Of a DNA stretch of 64,000 nt, positions 1 through 9,104 are shown one piece after another. Within the stretch, counting starts at the first letter, position 1, and every line of letters begins with the position of its first letter. A model generated the notes under the pieces. It did not search any database and was not told the origin of the DNA. It saw nothing but the letters and a program-made list of their open reading frames with translations. Source of the stretch: Corynebacterium dentalis (lineage in GTDB: Bacteria; Actinomycetota; Actinomycetes; Mycobacteriales; Mycobacteriaceae); assembly GCF_900232865.1 (NCBI RefSeq), contig NZ_OCTS01000001.1, forward strand, positions 62,001-126,000, given 5' to 3'. The position numbers were made by a program, and so were the translations under genes.

Positions 1-721
1 CGTCTTCCAAGATCAACCGAGGAAGTTTTACCGCTGGCAGAGTGTATTCCCACGTCTCCGGGTGTGCTTCCGCATGGCGGATCACCTGCACCAAAGGCGT
101 GAATAGACGCTGCGCAATCTGCGGCTTGAGCGTGCACAGCGGACCGGCCTGCAACTCGCCCCCTGCGAGTTGCTGCACCACTGCGGCGGCTTCCTGTTCG
201 GTATCGTCTACTGCGGTTGCGTCTTGGCGTCGAGAATCAAAGGCCTCAACCACCTCCGGGATCCAGTCCGTGGCCAGCCCCACGTGCAAGAACAGGCGAC
301 CGTTCTCTCCATCCGGACCGCCCACGGCCTCATCGAATGGATCCAAGCCAGCCGCCGAAAGAATCTCCGCAAAACGGCCTTCAACGCAGGTCAAGCGCTC
401 GTCCGTAGGCTCCAGACCCAGCCCTGCCCAGAACTCGCGAGGCAGCTCGCCCACACGGTTGAAACGAGCCGCGCGCGTGATCAGCGCAGTTGCGGTCAAA
501 GCCGGGCAAGCTGCCAACAGCGCCGCCGGATCCGCCCCCGCAGCCAGCTGACGGGAGAGGAAGGTACCGAAGAATCGAGAATAGCGTTCCAGCTGGTCAC
601 CAGCGATATCAAGATCCACAAAGAGCTCCACATCGTGAAGCCGGGCGGCTAACGCTGCTTCCGCTGTGGAAGCCCAAGGTAGGAGTGTGTCATTCACGTC
701 TGCGATGGGGCTGTCAGTCAC
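1..721 (-). CDS. Uncharacterised protein, 5' part only
   Basis: An open frame runs on the minus strand from a GTG at 721 to the window edge, giving about 240 residues of an incomplete protein. The start is supported by AGGA about 9 nt upstream and lies 34 nt after the smc stop, so the gene is probably co-transcribed with smc. The visible N-terminus begins VTDSPIADVN, is acidic and alanine-rich, and has no signal peptide or membrane segment. A stretch near residue 150 reads LHVGLATDWIPEVVEAF. I do not recognise the family. In mycobacteria ftsY follows smc, and nothing here resembles the N-terminus of FtsY, so an extra gene seems to lie between them. Confidence 0.7.
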   Translation of the reverse strand, partial: MTDSPIADVNDTLLPWASTAEAALAARLHDVELFVDLDIAGDQLERYSRFFGTFLSRQLAAGADPAALLAACPALTATALITRAARFNRVGELPREFWAGLGLEPTDERLTCVEGRFAEILSAAGLDPFDEAVGGPDGENGRLFLHVGLATDWIPEVVEAFDSRRQDATAVDDTEQEAAAVVQQLAGGELQAGPLCTLKPQIAQRLFTPLVQVIRHAEAHPETWEYTLPAVKLPRLILED

Positions 722-755
722 GCGGACAATCCTACGCTGTGAGATTTTGCACGCG

Positions 756-3700
756 CTAGGCGCCCGCCGGCTGCATCCTCTGCGAGATCACGCGAGTGAT
801 TCCATCGCCGCGCATCGTCACGCCGTAGAGCACGTTAGCCACGTCCATCGTGGGCTTTTGGTGCGTGATGACGATCAGCTGCGAATCCTTACGCAGCTCT
901 TCAAACAGCGCGATGAGGCGGCGCAGGTTCACGTCATCCAGCGCGGCTTCAACCTCGTCCATGACGTAGAACGGCGAAGGGCGCGCGCGGAAAATGGCCA
1001 CCAGCATGGCCAGCGCAGTCAGGGACTTCTCACCGCCGGAGAGCAGCGTCAGACGCTTGACCTTCTTGCCTGGTGGGCGCGCTTCCACCTCGATGCCGGT
1101 GGTGAGCATGTCCTCCGGCTCCGTGAGCACCAGGCGTCCTGCACCTCCCGGGAATAGGGTGTTGAAGACCTTAGGGAACTCCGCTTCCACGTCCTCCCAG
1201 GCTTCCGTGAACAGCGTCAGGATGGTGTTATCCACGTCCTTGATCACGCCTTGCAGGTCCTCGCGGGCACGCTCCACGTCGTCCAGTTGCTGCGCTAGGA
1301 ACGAGTAGCGCTCTTCCAGCGCCTTATATTCCTCCAAGGCCAGCGGGTTGACCTTACCCAGCGAGTTCAGCGCCTTTTCCGCCTTCTTCAGCTCTGCGCG
1401 CGTCTCGGTGGCGTCAAAGTCCTCCGGCAGCTCCTCGGCGAATAGCTGCTCGGCGGTCATGCTGAGCTGCTCCATCGCGTTATCCAGTGCTTGTTCAATC
1501 TTGAGTTGAGCTTGACTGCGGGCCAGCTCTGCCTGGTGCGCGGAGTCCGTCAGCCGTCCGAGCTGTGCAGACAATGCGGAGACCTTGTCCTTTTGCTGGC
1601 TCATCGTGGTCTGCCAATGCTTGTGCTGCGCATCCGTGGCCTGGCGGGCATCCTCCGCTCTGTGCAGCGCGTCCTCGATGCGCTGGCCTACGCGCTGGGC
1701 CTGCTGCAACACGGCTGCCGCTGTCTGCTGTGCTGCTATGCGCCGCTGCTGCGCCTTCTCAAACTGCTCGCGCGCTGCCAGTTCCTGGCGGGCCTGCTTC
1801 CGCAGTCCCTCCGCCCGGCCTCGAGTGGCACCGGCGCGCTCCTCGGCGGTGCGCAAGGCCAGGCGAGTTTCCATTTCCAGCGCCTTAACCTGGGACAACG
1901 CCTGCGCAGCCGCATCCTTCTCATGCGTTGAGGGCTCCTGCTCCTCCCCCTCGTCGTCGATCCGCGCCACACGATCAGCCAACTCCGCGACCTGTGCCTC
2001 GGCCTTATCCAGGCGCTGTTGCGCAGCCTCGGATTCGGCCGTTGCGCGCTGCAGCTGCCGGCTGGCCGCCTCAAACGCCTTCTGTGTGGCCGCCGCGTGG
2101 CGTTGCTTGCCTTCCAACGTGGCCTTGTGCGCCTGCATCGCCGCACGCGCACTGGCAGCCGCAGTTCTGCGTTCAGAGGCCGCCTCCAAGGCACCATCGA
2201 GTGCGGCGTGCAGGTCCGCGAGATCCTTTTCCTTTTTTTCGACGCCACGCTCCGCCTCGTGCACACGCTCCGCCAGCTCCACGGCAGTCGTGCCTCCGGT
2301 ACCCGCAGCGGCCCATCCAGCGCCAAAGATCATCCCGTCCTTAGTGACGGCGCGCAGGCGCGGATCTTCGCTCACCACCTTGCGAGCTTGTGTCGCGTCG
2401 TCTGCAGCAACCACATCCACCAGCAACGAGCTCAGCGCGCCACCGATAGCCTCCGGTGCGTCCACGAGATCCAGCAGCCATTGTCCGTGAGCTGGAGCTG
2501 TGTCCAATCGCCAGCCTTTCGTGCTTCCCCCTTCCAGAAGCACCGCGCGGCCCTGAGATTCGGAGCTGAGGGCGCGGAGTATGGCGTCGGAAATAGAAAA
2601 ATTGGGGGATTCGGAATCACCGATCACCATGCCTGCGGCGGCCTCACCCAGCGCGGCGGACAGGGCGGTGCCCCACCCTTCGCGGGCTTCAATGACCTCG
2701 GCTAGCGCGGTGGCCTGCGTGTCCTGCTCCTGGGCCACGCGGGTAGCCACCTCGGCACCGTCGGTGGGGCGCATCTGGTCATTCCACGCGCTGATGGTGG
2801 CGCGCAGGGTGGCCACTTCGCGCTCCAGACCCAGCTGCCGGGCACGCAGCTCGTCTGCGCGGGTCTCGGCGGTAGCGGCTTCCCGTTCGGCGCGTTCCAG
2901 CTGGTCGTCAAGGTCAGAACCTGAAGTCTCTGCCTCCATGGAGGTCTCCGATGCCAGTTCCAGCTCTTCGGCCGCAGCGTCCACGGCCTCCTGGTGGTGC
3001 TCAACAGTTTGGGAAAGACGCTCCACCTCGGATCGGGCGGATTCCACGGTGGCGGTGGCGGCCTCGTGCTGGCTGAGCAGGCGCACCACGCCTTCACGAC
3101 GGTCGGCGATAGCACGCACCTGGGCGAAGTGTTCTTTTTCTGCCTGCCGCGCCGCATCCTCGCGCTCGGCGACTTCTTCCCGCACGGTCTCGAGCTTTTC
3201 GGTGGCCATCTCCACGGCCTCGTCCAGCTCTTCCTGCTCCTGCTCAGCACGCGCGGCGCGTTCCATGAGCTGGTCAGGGTCTTGGCCGGACCATTGCGCC
3301 GAGTGGTGTTGTTCGGCGCGGTCCGCGGCGATGCGGATGGTCGCCGAGTTCTTCTCCGCCACGGCGGACAAGCGGTACCACAGCGTGCGGGCGGATTCTG
3401 CGCTCTCCATCGCGGTGCTCAGCTCTTCTTCGGTCACGGCGAGTCGCTCGGAGTGCTCCTCTAACTGGTCTTGCAGCTCCTCGACTTGCTCGGCTACCAA
3501 GCTGGCCCGGCCGGATACCGAGTTCAACTCTTCGGACAGCGTCTGCACGCGGTGCACGGTCAGCTGCACCCGCGACTGGCGAATGGTTGCCTGCACCGTG
3601 GATGCCTTTTGTGCTGCCTCAGCCTGGCGAGCCAGTGGTCCTAGCTGTTTGCGCAGTTCGTCGGTGAGATCGTGCAGGCGGTCGAGGTTGGCCTGCATGC

Positions 3701-4247
3701 TCACCAGTTTGCGTTGCGCCTTTTCTTTTCGACGCCGATGCTTCAGCACTCCCGCGGCTTCCTCGATGAATGCGCGGCGATCCTCCGGCTTGGACTCGAG
3801 GATTTGCGCGAGCCTGCCTTGTCCCACGATCACGTGCATTTCGCGGCCGATGCCGGAATCGCTGAGCAATTCCTGGATGTCCATGAGGCGAGCCTTGGCG
3901 CCGTTGATTTCGTACTCGCTGGCACCGTCGCGGAACATGCGACGGGTCACGGAGACTTCCGAGTACTCGATGGGAAGGGCACCGTCGGAATTATCAATGG
4001 TCAGTGTGACCTCGGCGCGCCCCAGCGCCTTGCGCTCGCCCGCTCCGGCGAAGATGACATCTTCCATCTTGCCACCGCGCAATGTTTTGGCTGAGTGCTC
4101 ACCCATCACCCACGCCAGTGCGTCCACCACGTTGGACTTGCCCGATCCATTAGGCCCCACCACCGCGCAAATGCCCGGCTCGAGTTTCAAGGTCGTCGCA
4201 GATGCAAAGGACTTAAATCCCTTGAGGGTCAGCGACTTCAAATACAT
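756..4247 (-). CDS. smc: Chromosome segregation ATPase SMC
   Basis: SMC forms a homodimer that, with ScpAB, compacts and separates replicated origins in the nucleoid. The 1163-residue length is normal for the family. The N-terminal head carries Walker A GPNGSGKSN at residues 31-39. Long heptad-rich coiled coils flank a hinge near residues 510-650. The C-terminal head has the ABC signature LSGGEKS near 1069 and Walker B YVMDEVEAALDD near 1094. The ATG at 4247 opens directly into the canonical MYLKSLTLKGFKSF start. The downstream gene follows within 40 nt. The upstream neighbour is an AGCS transporter, whereas in mycobacteria and many corynebacteria smc sits next to mutM or an acylphosphatase gene. 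Confidence 0.98.
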   Translation of the reverse strand: MYLKSLTLKGFKSFASATTLKLEPGICAVVGPNGSGKSNVVDALAWVMGEHSAKTLRGGKMEDVIFAGAGERKALGRAEVTLTIDNSDGALPIEYSEVSVTRRMFRDGASEYEINGAKARLMDIQELLSDSGIGREMHVIVGQGRLAQILESKPEDRRAFIEEAAGVLKHRRRKEKAQRKLVSMQANLDRLHDLTDELRKQLGPLARQAEAAQKASTVQATIRQSRVQLTVHRVQTLSEELNSVSGRASLVAEQVEELQDQLEEHSERLAVTEEELSTAMESAESARTLWYRLSAVAEKNSATIRIAADRAEQHHSAQWSGQDPDQLMERAARAEQEQEELDEAVEMATEKLETVREEVAEREDAARQAEKEHFAQVRAIADRREGVVRLLSQHEAATATVESARSEVERLSQTVEHHQEAVDAAAEELELASETSMEAETSGSDLDDQLERAEREAATAETRADELRARQLGLEREVATLRATISAWNDQMRPTDGAEVATRVAQEQDTQATALAEVIEAREGWGTALSAALGEAAAGMVIGDSESPNFSISDAILRALSSESQGRAVLLEGGSTKGWRLDTAPAHGQWLLDLVDAPEAIGGALSSLLVDVVAADDATQARKVVSEDPRLRAVTKDGMIFGAGWAAAGTGGTTAVELAERVHEAERGVEKKEKDLADLHAALDGALEAASERRTAAASARAAMQAHKATLEGKQRHAAATQKAFEAASRQLQRATAESEAAQQRLDKAEAQVAELADRVARIDDEGEEQEPSTHEKDAAAQALSQVKALEMETRLALRTAEERAGATRGRAEGLRKQARQELAAREQFEKAQQRRIAAQQTAAAVLQQAQRVGQRIEDALHRAEDARQATDAQHKHWQTTMSQQKDKVSALSAQLGRLTDSAHQAELARSQAQLKIEQALDNAMEQLSMTAEQLFAEELPEDFDATETRAELKKAEKALNSLGKVNPLALEEYKALEERYSFLAQQLDDVERAREDLQGVIKDVDNTILTLFTEAWEDVEAEFPKVFNTLFPGGAGRLVLTEPEDMLTTGIEVEARPPGKKVKRLTLLSGGEKSLTALAMLVAIFRARPSPFYVMDEVEAALDDVNLRRLIALFEELRKDSQLIVITHQKPTMDVANVLYGVTMRGDGITRVISQRMQPAGA

Positions 4248-4271
4248 CGGTTCAGAATAACATCGTCCGGA

Positions 4272-5741
4272 TTAGGCGCGGGAAGCTCGCTCATCCCAAT
4301 ATGCACGGGTGGTCACGGGATCCGTACCGTCCCAGCACTCCACGTTCTTCAGCTCTGGAAGATCGTCGCGGTGGAAGATCGGCTCCAAGCCCTGCCTCTT
4401 CTGCGCGGAGTAATGACGCAACAGCTTCACTGCTACCCCACCCAGAGGGAAGATGGCGATCAGGTTAATGACCACCATGATGGCCGCAAAAGTATCCGCC
4501 AAGGACCACACCAGCGGCACGGTGCCCACGGCGCCGCCGAACACACAAGCAACCACGAGGACGCGGAAAGTAATCATCACTGGCTTGGACTTGGTGAAGT
4601 ACTCCACGTTGGCCTGTGCCAAGTAGTAATTGCCCAACACGGAGGAGAACGCCAGGAAGAACAAGATGAACGTGACGAGGTGAATTCCCCAGTCGCCGAT
4701 CTGAGAAGCCAACGCGTTCTGGGTGAGGTTGGCGGATTCCATGTCCTCTCCGAACACCGGGTTAGACAGCAAGATGATGAATGCGGTGATGGAACACACC
4801 ACCAGAGTGTCGAAATACACGCCCAGGGCCTGCACCAACCCCTGTTTGACGGGGTGCGATACTGCGGCAGTAGCGGCCGCATTAGGAGCGGAGCCCTGGC
4901 CAGCCTCATTAGAGAACAAACCACGGCGCATACCGTTCATGAACGCTGCACCAATGGTGGCACCGGCGATTTCCTTGAAACCGAGGGCGTGGGAAATGAT
5001 GCTGCCGATCATCGCCGGAACTTCCGTGATGTTGAGCAGCAGTACAATCACGCCGACCACGATGTAGATTCCGGCCATGAACGGCACGATGATCTGCGTG
5101 GCGTTCGCAATGCTGCGCACACCACCGAAGATGATCACGGCCGTCACCGCGGCAATCACTCCGCCGATGATCATGCGGGTGGTTGTGGACACGTCACCGC
5201 CCAATGAGGTTGCCGTGGCCTCCACGATGGAGTTAGTCTGCACCGCGTTGTAGACGAAGCCATAGGTGATGGTGATGGCGATGCCAAAGATGACCGCCAA
5301 CGGCTTCAGACCCAAACCACGCGTCATGTAGTACGCAGGTCCACCCACATACCCTTCTTCACCACGTGATTTCCACAACTGCGCCAGTGTGGACTCCACG
5401 AATGCAGTTGCGCCGCCGATGATGGCGATCATCCACATCCAGAACACTGCGCCAGGTCCACCCAAGGAAATGGCGATGGCCACGCCCACCACGTTGCCAG
5501 TACCCACGCGGGAGGCCGCAGAAATGGTGAAGGCCTTGAACGCGGAGATGTCGTCCCGGCTGTCGCCATTATCCGGCTTGTCGCGCAAGGAGCGGAGCAT
5601 GTCTGGGAACATGCGCACCTGCACGATGACCGTGCGCAGCCCGAAGTAAACACCGGCGGCGATCAACAGAAAAGGGATAACCTTCCACACGTTGTTGTTG
5701 ATCACGTCAGTGATGAAGGTTTCAATCTGAGTGAGATCCAT
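4272..5741 (-). CDS. AGCS-family alanine/glycine:cation symporter
   Basis: A 489-residue integral membrane protein of the alanine or glycine:cation symporter family (AlsT/AgcS type), expected to import small neutral amino acids with Na+. Family hallmarks are visible: the segment around residues 75-105 contains SRVGTGNVVGVA followed by GGPGAVFWMW, and near residue 285 there is FSNEAGQGSAPNAAA. About ten hydrophobic segments are spaced along the chain and the cytosolic tail is charged. It lies 24 nt before smc on the same strand and may read into it. The substrate cannot be settled from the sequence. The gene is not part of the usual smc neighbourhood, so it was probably inserted together with the adjacent metal ATPase. 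Confidence 0.93.
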   Translation of the reverse strand: MDLTQIETFITDVINNNVWKVIPFLLIAAGVYFGLRTVIVQVRMFPDMLRSLRDKPDNGDSRDDISAFKAFTISAASRVGTGNVVGVAIAISLGGPGAVFWMWMIAIIGGATAFVESTLAQLWKSRGEEGYVGGPAYYMTRGLGLKPLAVIFGIAITITYGFVYNAVQTNSIVEATATSLGGDVSTTTRMIIGGVIAAVTAVIIFGGVRSIANATQIIVPFMAGIYIVVGVIVLLLNITEVPAMIGSIISHALGFKEIAGATIGAAFMNGMRRGLFSNEAGQGSAPNAAATAAVSHPVKQGLVQALGVYFDTLVVCSITAFIILLSNPVFGEDMESANLTQNALASQIGDWGIHLVTFILFFLAFSSVLGNYYLAQANVEYFTKSKPVMITFRVLVVACVFGGAVGTVPLVWSLADTFAAIMVVINLIAIFPLGGVAVKLLRHYSAQKRQGLEPIFHRDDLPELKNVECWDGTDPVTTRAYWDERASRA

Positions 5742-5965
5742 AGCGCAAAACGTATCCTATGGACAGCAGATCCGGTGCATTATTGCTGACATTTTGGGAA
5801 AATGCTCACTTCAGTGGCAGCAGGAATTTTGGCCTTTGGCCACGACGACACGATTCATCGAAGCAGCAGTTTGTGGGCACATCGTCATCGGTACGCGGGC
5901 TTCGTTCCGGTGCGTCAGCCGCACAGGCCTCTGATCGGCACACACTCTTCACTCTTCAAACCCCA
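5742..5965. other. Intergenic stretch between divergent AGCS and CopB genes
   Basis: About 220 bp with overlapping short frames in several registers, none with a convincing ribosome site, domain or codon bias. It must contain the promoter of the minus-strand AGCS gene, but no clear -35/-10 pair could be assigned on that strand. No transposase remnant, riboswitch or csoR gene was seen. Confidence 0.5.
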
Positions 5966-5994
5966 TTGCAATATACCCCCTAGGGGTATATAAT
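5966..5994 (+). promoter_or_regulatory. Copper-ATPase promoter with CsoR-like operator in the spacer
   Basis: The -35 TTGCAA (5966-5971) and -10 TATAAT (5989-5994) are separated by exactly 17 bp. That spacer is almost entirely filled by the pseudopalindrome TATACCCCCTAGGGGTATA (5972-5990), which overlaps the -10. The form TACCC-N5-GGGTA matches the class of GC-rich pseudopalindromes bound by CsoR-type Cu(I) repressors. The inference is that apo-CsoR blocks RNA polymerase and Cu(I) relieves the block. No csoR gene lies in the window, so the repressor would act from elsewhere. The transcript would have a leader of about 80 nt. Confidence 0.8.
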
Positions 5995-6083
5995 CTTGCG
6001 TAGAACCTTAGAGAATCAGAATTTCGCTACCAGGACGCCTACATCAAGGAACATCACCCAAACAGATTCAAAGGAGAACATCT

Positions 6084-8177
6084 ATGACCGGACAAGCGCA
6101 CTCCCACGATCACACTTCCGAGCACGGCCGGCATGACATCGCAACAGAGCCCGATGGAGGTCATACAAACCACGGTGAACATGACAGCCATAGCCACTCA
6201 GGTCATGCAGGGCACGGTGATCACGTGATGCAGTTCCGTCGGCTGTTCTGGATAAATCTCTTCATCGCACTACCTGTTGTATTACTCTCCCCCATGTTCG
6301 CGATGCTCATAGGCTATTCAGTTCCCAGCTGGGCCGGCTGGGTTGCTGGCGGACTCGGAACCGTCATGTATTTCTGGGGCGGCAAGCCCTTCCTTACTGG
6401 TGGGTGGGAAGAGCTGAAGAGCCGCCAACCGGGGATGATGATGCTCATAGCGTTAGGAATTACCGTCGCGTTTCTCGCATCGTGGGCGGCGACGCTCGGT
6501 TTGGTGAATCACCAACTCGAGTTTTGGTGGGAACTGGCACTACTGGTCGTCATCATGCTTCTGGGTCACTGGATCGAGATGCGTTCTCTAGCGCAAACCT
6601 CCTCGGCACTCGATTCACTTGCGGCTCTCCTGCCCGAGAAGGCCGAGCGCATCGAAGGTGAAGATGTAGTAACGGTCGACCCATCTGAACTGGAAGTGGG
6701 CAACATCGTCATTGTCCGACCAGGCGGAAGCGTTCCTGCTGATGGCACCATTGTTGAAGGCCACGCGGAAATGGACGAGTCCATGATCACAGGAGAGTCC
6801 CGTTCCATTTCCCGCGCTGAGGGAGACTCGGTGACAGCCGGTACTGTCGCCACCGATTCCGGCCTGCACGTAGAAATTACTGCCATTGGCGAGGACACTG
6901 CCTTGGCGGGGATTAACCGACTGGTATCTGATGCCCAAGATTCTTCCACGCGTGCTCAGAGAATCGCTGACCGTGCCGCTGCGCTCCTTTTCTGGTTCGC
7001 ACTCGGGGCTGCTCTCATTACCGCTACTGTGTGGTCGATCTTCGGTAGTCCTGCCGATGCAGTAGAGCGCACCATCACGGTGTTGGTTATCGCCTGCCCC
7101 CACGCTCTCGGCCTTGCAATACCACTCGTGGTGTCCATAGCAACCGAACGCGCAGCCCGCAATGGTGTGTTGATCAAGGATCGCCTCGCGTTGGAATCCA
7201 TGCGTGACGTCGACGTCGTTCTATTCGATAAGACCGGCACACTGACCAAGGGCGAACCTACCGTCACGGATATCGAATCCGTCGTAGACCTCGATTCTGA
7301 CCGCGTGCTCGCACTGGCTGCGGCTGCTGAGGCTGATAGTGAGCATCCTTTAGCTCGAGCGATAGTCAAAGCAGCAAAAGATAAGGGCCTACGTTTCTCA
7401 ACATCCAGCGATTTTAGTTCTTCCCCCGCTGTCGGCGTAAGCGCAACAGTGGATGGCCAGAACGTCCGAGTCGGTGGTCCACGTCTGCTCGAAGAATCTG
7501 GACAGGAAGAAATCGGAGCTGCCGCCAACTGGCGTGAAGAAGGCGCCATCATCCTGCACGTTGTTCGAGAAGGAGAAGTCATTGGCGGACTCAAGCTCGC
7601 TGATGAAATACGTCCCGAGTCTCGCGAGGCTGTGAATGCTCTACACCAACGGCGCATCGAGGTTGTGATGATCACCGGAGATGCTGAAGCCGTGGCCAAC
7701 AAAGTTGGTCAAGAGCTGGGGATCGACCGCGTGTTCGCTGGAGTGCGGCCGGCAGACAAGTCGGCCAAGGTCGCATCTCTGCAGAAGGAGGACAAGAAGG
7801 TCGCGATGGTCGGCGACGGCGTCAACGATGCTCCAGCACTCGCCCAATCGGATGTCGGCATTGCTATTGGGGCCGGCACGGACGTGGCGATCGCTTCGGC
7901 AGGAGTCATCTTGGCCAGTTCTGACCCGCGCAGCGTCCTTTCAGTTATTCGGCTATCCAAGGCCACATACCGAAAGATGAAGCAGAATTTGTGGTGGGCT
8001 GCGGGCTACAACATAATTTCGGTTCCACTCGCTGCTGGTGTACTTGCACCGATTGGATTCGTGATGCCCATGTCCGTCGGCGCGATCCTGATGTCTCTAT
8101 CAACCGTCGTTGTGGCATTTAATGCACAACTACTCCGTCGCGTGGACCTCGCACCAAATTCAACCAATCGCTCCTAA
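6084..8177 (+). CDS. CopB-type heavy-metal P1B ATPase
   Basis: A 697-residue P-type ATPase that pumps metal out of the cytoplasm. The first 50 residues are histidine-rich (HSHDHTSEHGRHD and more) and have no CxxC heavy-metal domain. The intramembrane motif is CPH (C338-P-H340), which defines the P1B-3/CopB subgroup associated with copper and sometimes silver export. The phosphorylation motif DKTGTLTKGEP starts at D382 and the hinge motif VGDGVNDAP lies near residue 577. AAGGAG at 6071-6076 places the ATG. A CsoR-like site in its promoter supports copper control. It stands alone, converging on mutM, with no chaperone or csoR beside it. Confidence 0.95.
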   Translation: MTGQAHSHDHTSEHGRHDIATEPDGGHTNHGEHDSHSHSGHAGHGDHVMQFRRLFWINLFIALPVVLLSPMFAMLIGYSVPSWAGWVAGGLGTVMYFWGGKPFLTGGWEELKSRQPGMMMLIALGITVAFLASWAATLGLVNHQLEFWWELALLVVIMLLGHWIEMRSLAQTSSALDSLAALLPEKAERIEGEDVVTVDPSELEVGNIVIVRPGGSVPADGTIVEGHAEMDESMITGESRSISRAEGDSVTAGTVATDSGLHVEITAIGEDTALAGINRLVSDAQDSSTRAQRIADRAAALLFWFALGAALITATVWSIFGSPADAVERTITVLVIACPHALGLAIPLVVSIATERAARNGVLIKDRLALESMRDVDVVLFDKTGTLTKGEPTVTDIESVVDLDSDRVLALAAAAEADSEHPLARAIVKAAKDKGLRFSTSSDFSSSPAVGVSATVDGQNVRVGGPRLLEESGQEEIGAAANWREEGAIILHVVREGEVIGGLKLADEIRPESREAVNALHQRRIEVVMITGDAEAVANKVGQELGIDRVFAGVRPADKSAKVASLQKEDKKVAMVGDGVNDAPALAQSDVGIAIGAGTDVAIASAGVILASSDPRSVLSVIRLSKATYRKMKQNLWWAAGYNIISVPLAAGVLAPIGFVMPMSVGAILMSLSTVVVAFNAQLLRRVDLAPNSTNRS

Positions 8178-8215
8178 TGCCGAACTCGCCATGATTCGAG
8201 GAGCAACCGGCATCG

Positions 8216-9100
8216 TCATCGCTGACATTCGGGGCAGAAATGTGAACTCCGTCCACCCACAACAACACGCTGAATAGGCGTCTCACACCGAACGCACGGC
8301 CGCCCCTCGCGCCCGTAGACGTTGAGCGAGCGCGAGAAGTACCCCGAAGCGCCATTCACGTTCACGTACAGCACATCGAAGCTGGTTCCGCCGGCTTCCA
8401 GGGCCCGTTCCATCACCTCGCGGGCAGCGTGAATGATTCTTTCGACGCCAACCCCGCTCAAACCAGCAGCTTTCCTCCGTGGCCGCACACCAGCAGCCCA
8501 CAGGGCTTCATCAGCGTAAATATTGCCAATCCCTGCAATTACCTCTTGGTTCAAAAGCACCTGCTTGATAGGCGACTGCCTACGTTTAATGTCCTTGGCC
8601 ACCGCCTGTGCATTGAAGGAAGATTCCAGCGGATCCTGCGCAATGTGCGCCGCCGAGGCTGGAACGCCCGCCGGATACTCGCCATGCGAGTCATCCACCA
8701 GGGCCACCAACTCCCAGCGCCCGAACGTCCGCTGATCCACAAAGTTCAAGTCCACGCCCCCGGAGAGCCTGGCCCTGATGCGCAAGTGGGTGGAGGTCAC
8801 CGCATCTGGCTCGGTCACCAGCATCTGCCCACTCATGCCCAGGTGCACCACCAGAGCTTCAGTCGGCTCGGCCCACTGATCGCCTGTGCCAGGGATTTTC
8901 CGGCTCAGTTCCAGCCAGAGAAACTTGCCGCGGCGACGAGCCGAACGAATCAGGGCGGCGTCGAGAAGAAGAGAAAGATCCTGACCCACATGCGAGCGCA
9001 CGGCGCGGGGATGCAGTACGTCCACCCCCACGAACGTCCGCCCCACCACGTGCTGCTCCAGACCAGCACGGACAACCTCGACCTCGGGCAATTCGGGCAT
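8216..9100 (-). CDS. mutM: Formamidopyrimidine-DNA glycosylase
   Basis: A bifunctional glycosylase/AP lyase that removes 8-oxoguanine and formamidopyrimidines. The 294-residue protein begins MPELPEVEVVRAGL, with the catalytic Pro2 and Glu3. The helix-two-turn-helix region contains NQEVIAGIGNIYADEALW near residue 185. The C-terminus is a zinc finger with Cys pairs CVRC and CPEC (residues about 266-292). It starts 4 nt after the rnc stop, so the two are one transcription unit, as in mycobacteria. It converges on the CopB gene with only 38 nt between them, and I saw no strong terminator hairpin there. Confidence 0.98.
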   Translation of the reverse strand: MPELPEVEVVRAGLEQHVVGRTFVGVDVLHPRAVRSHVGQDLSLLLDAALIRSARRRGKFLWLELSRKIPGTGDQWAEPTEALVVHLGMSGQMLVTEPDAVTSTHLRIRARLSGGVDLNFVDQRTFGRWELVALVDDSHGEYPAGVPASAAHIAQDPLESSFNAQAVAKDIKRRQSPIKQVLLNQEVIAGIGNIYADEALWAAGVRPRRKAAGLSGVGVERIIHAAREVMERALEAGGTSFDVLYVNVNGASGYFSRSLNVYGREGRPCVRCETPIQRVVVGGRSSHFCPECQR

Positions 9101-9104
9101 GGGT

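Noticed and set aside
2581-4260. 559-codon plus-strand open frame opposite smc
   Set aside because: It is the antisense shadow of the GC-rich smc gene, Ser/Arg-rich, with no domain or ribosome site.
5731-5993. Short plus-strand frames (60-75 codons) before the CopB gene
   Set aside because: Three overlapping frames in different registers, none with domain similarity or ribosome site, and they end in the promoter/operator.
8178-8215. Terminator between the CopB gene and mutM
   Set aside because: Only weak pairing and no T-tract are visible.
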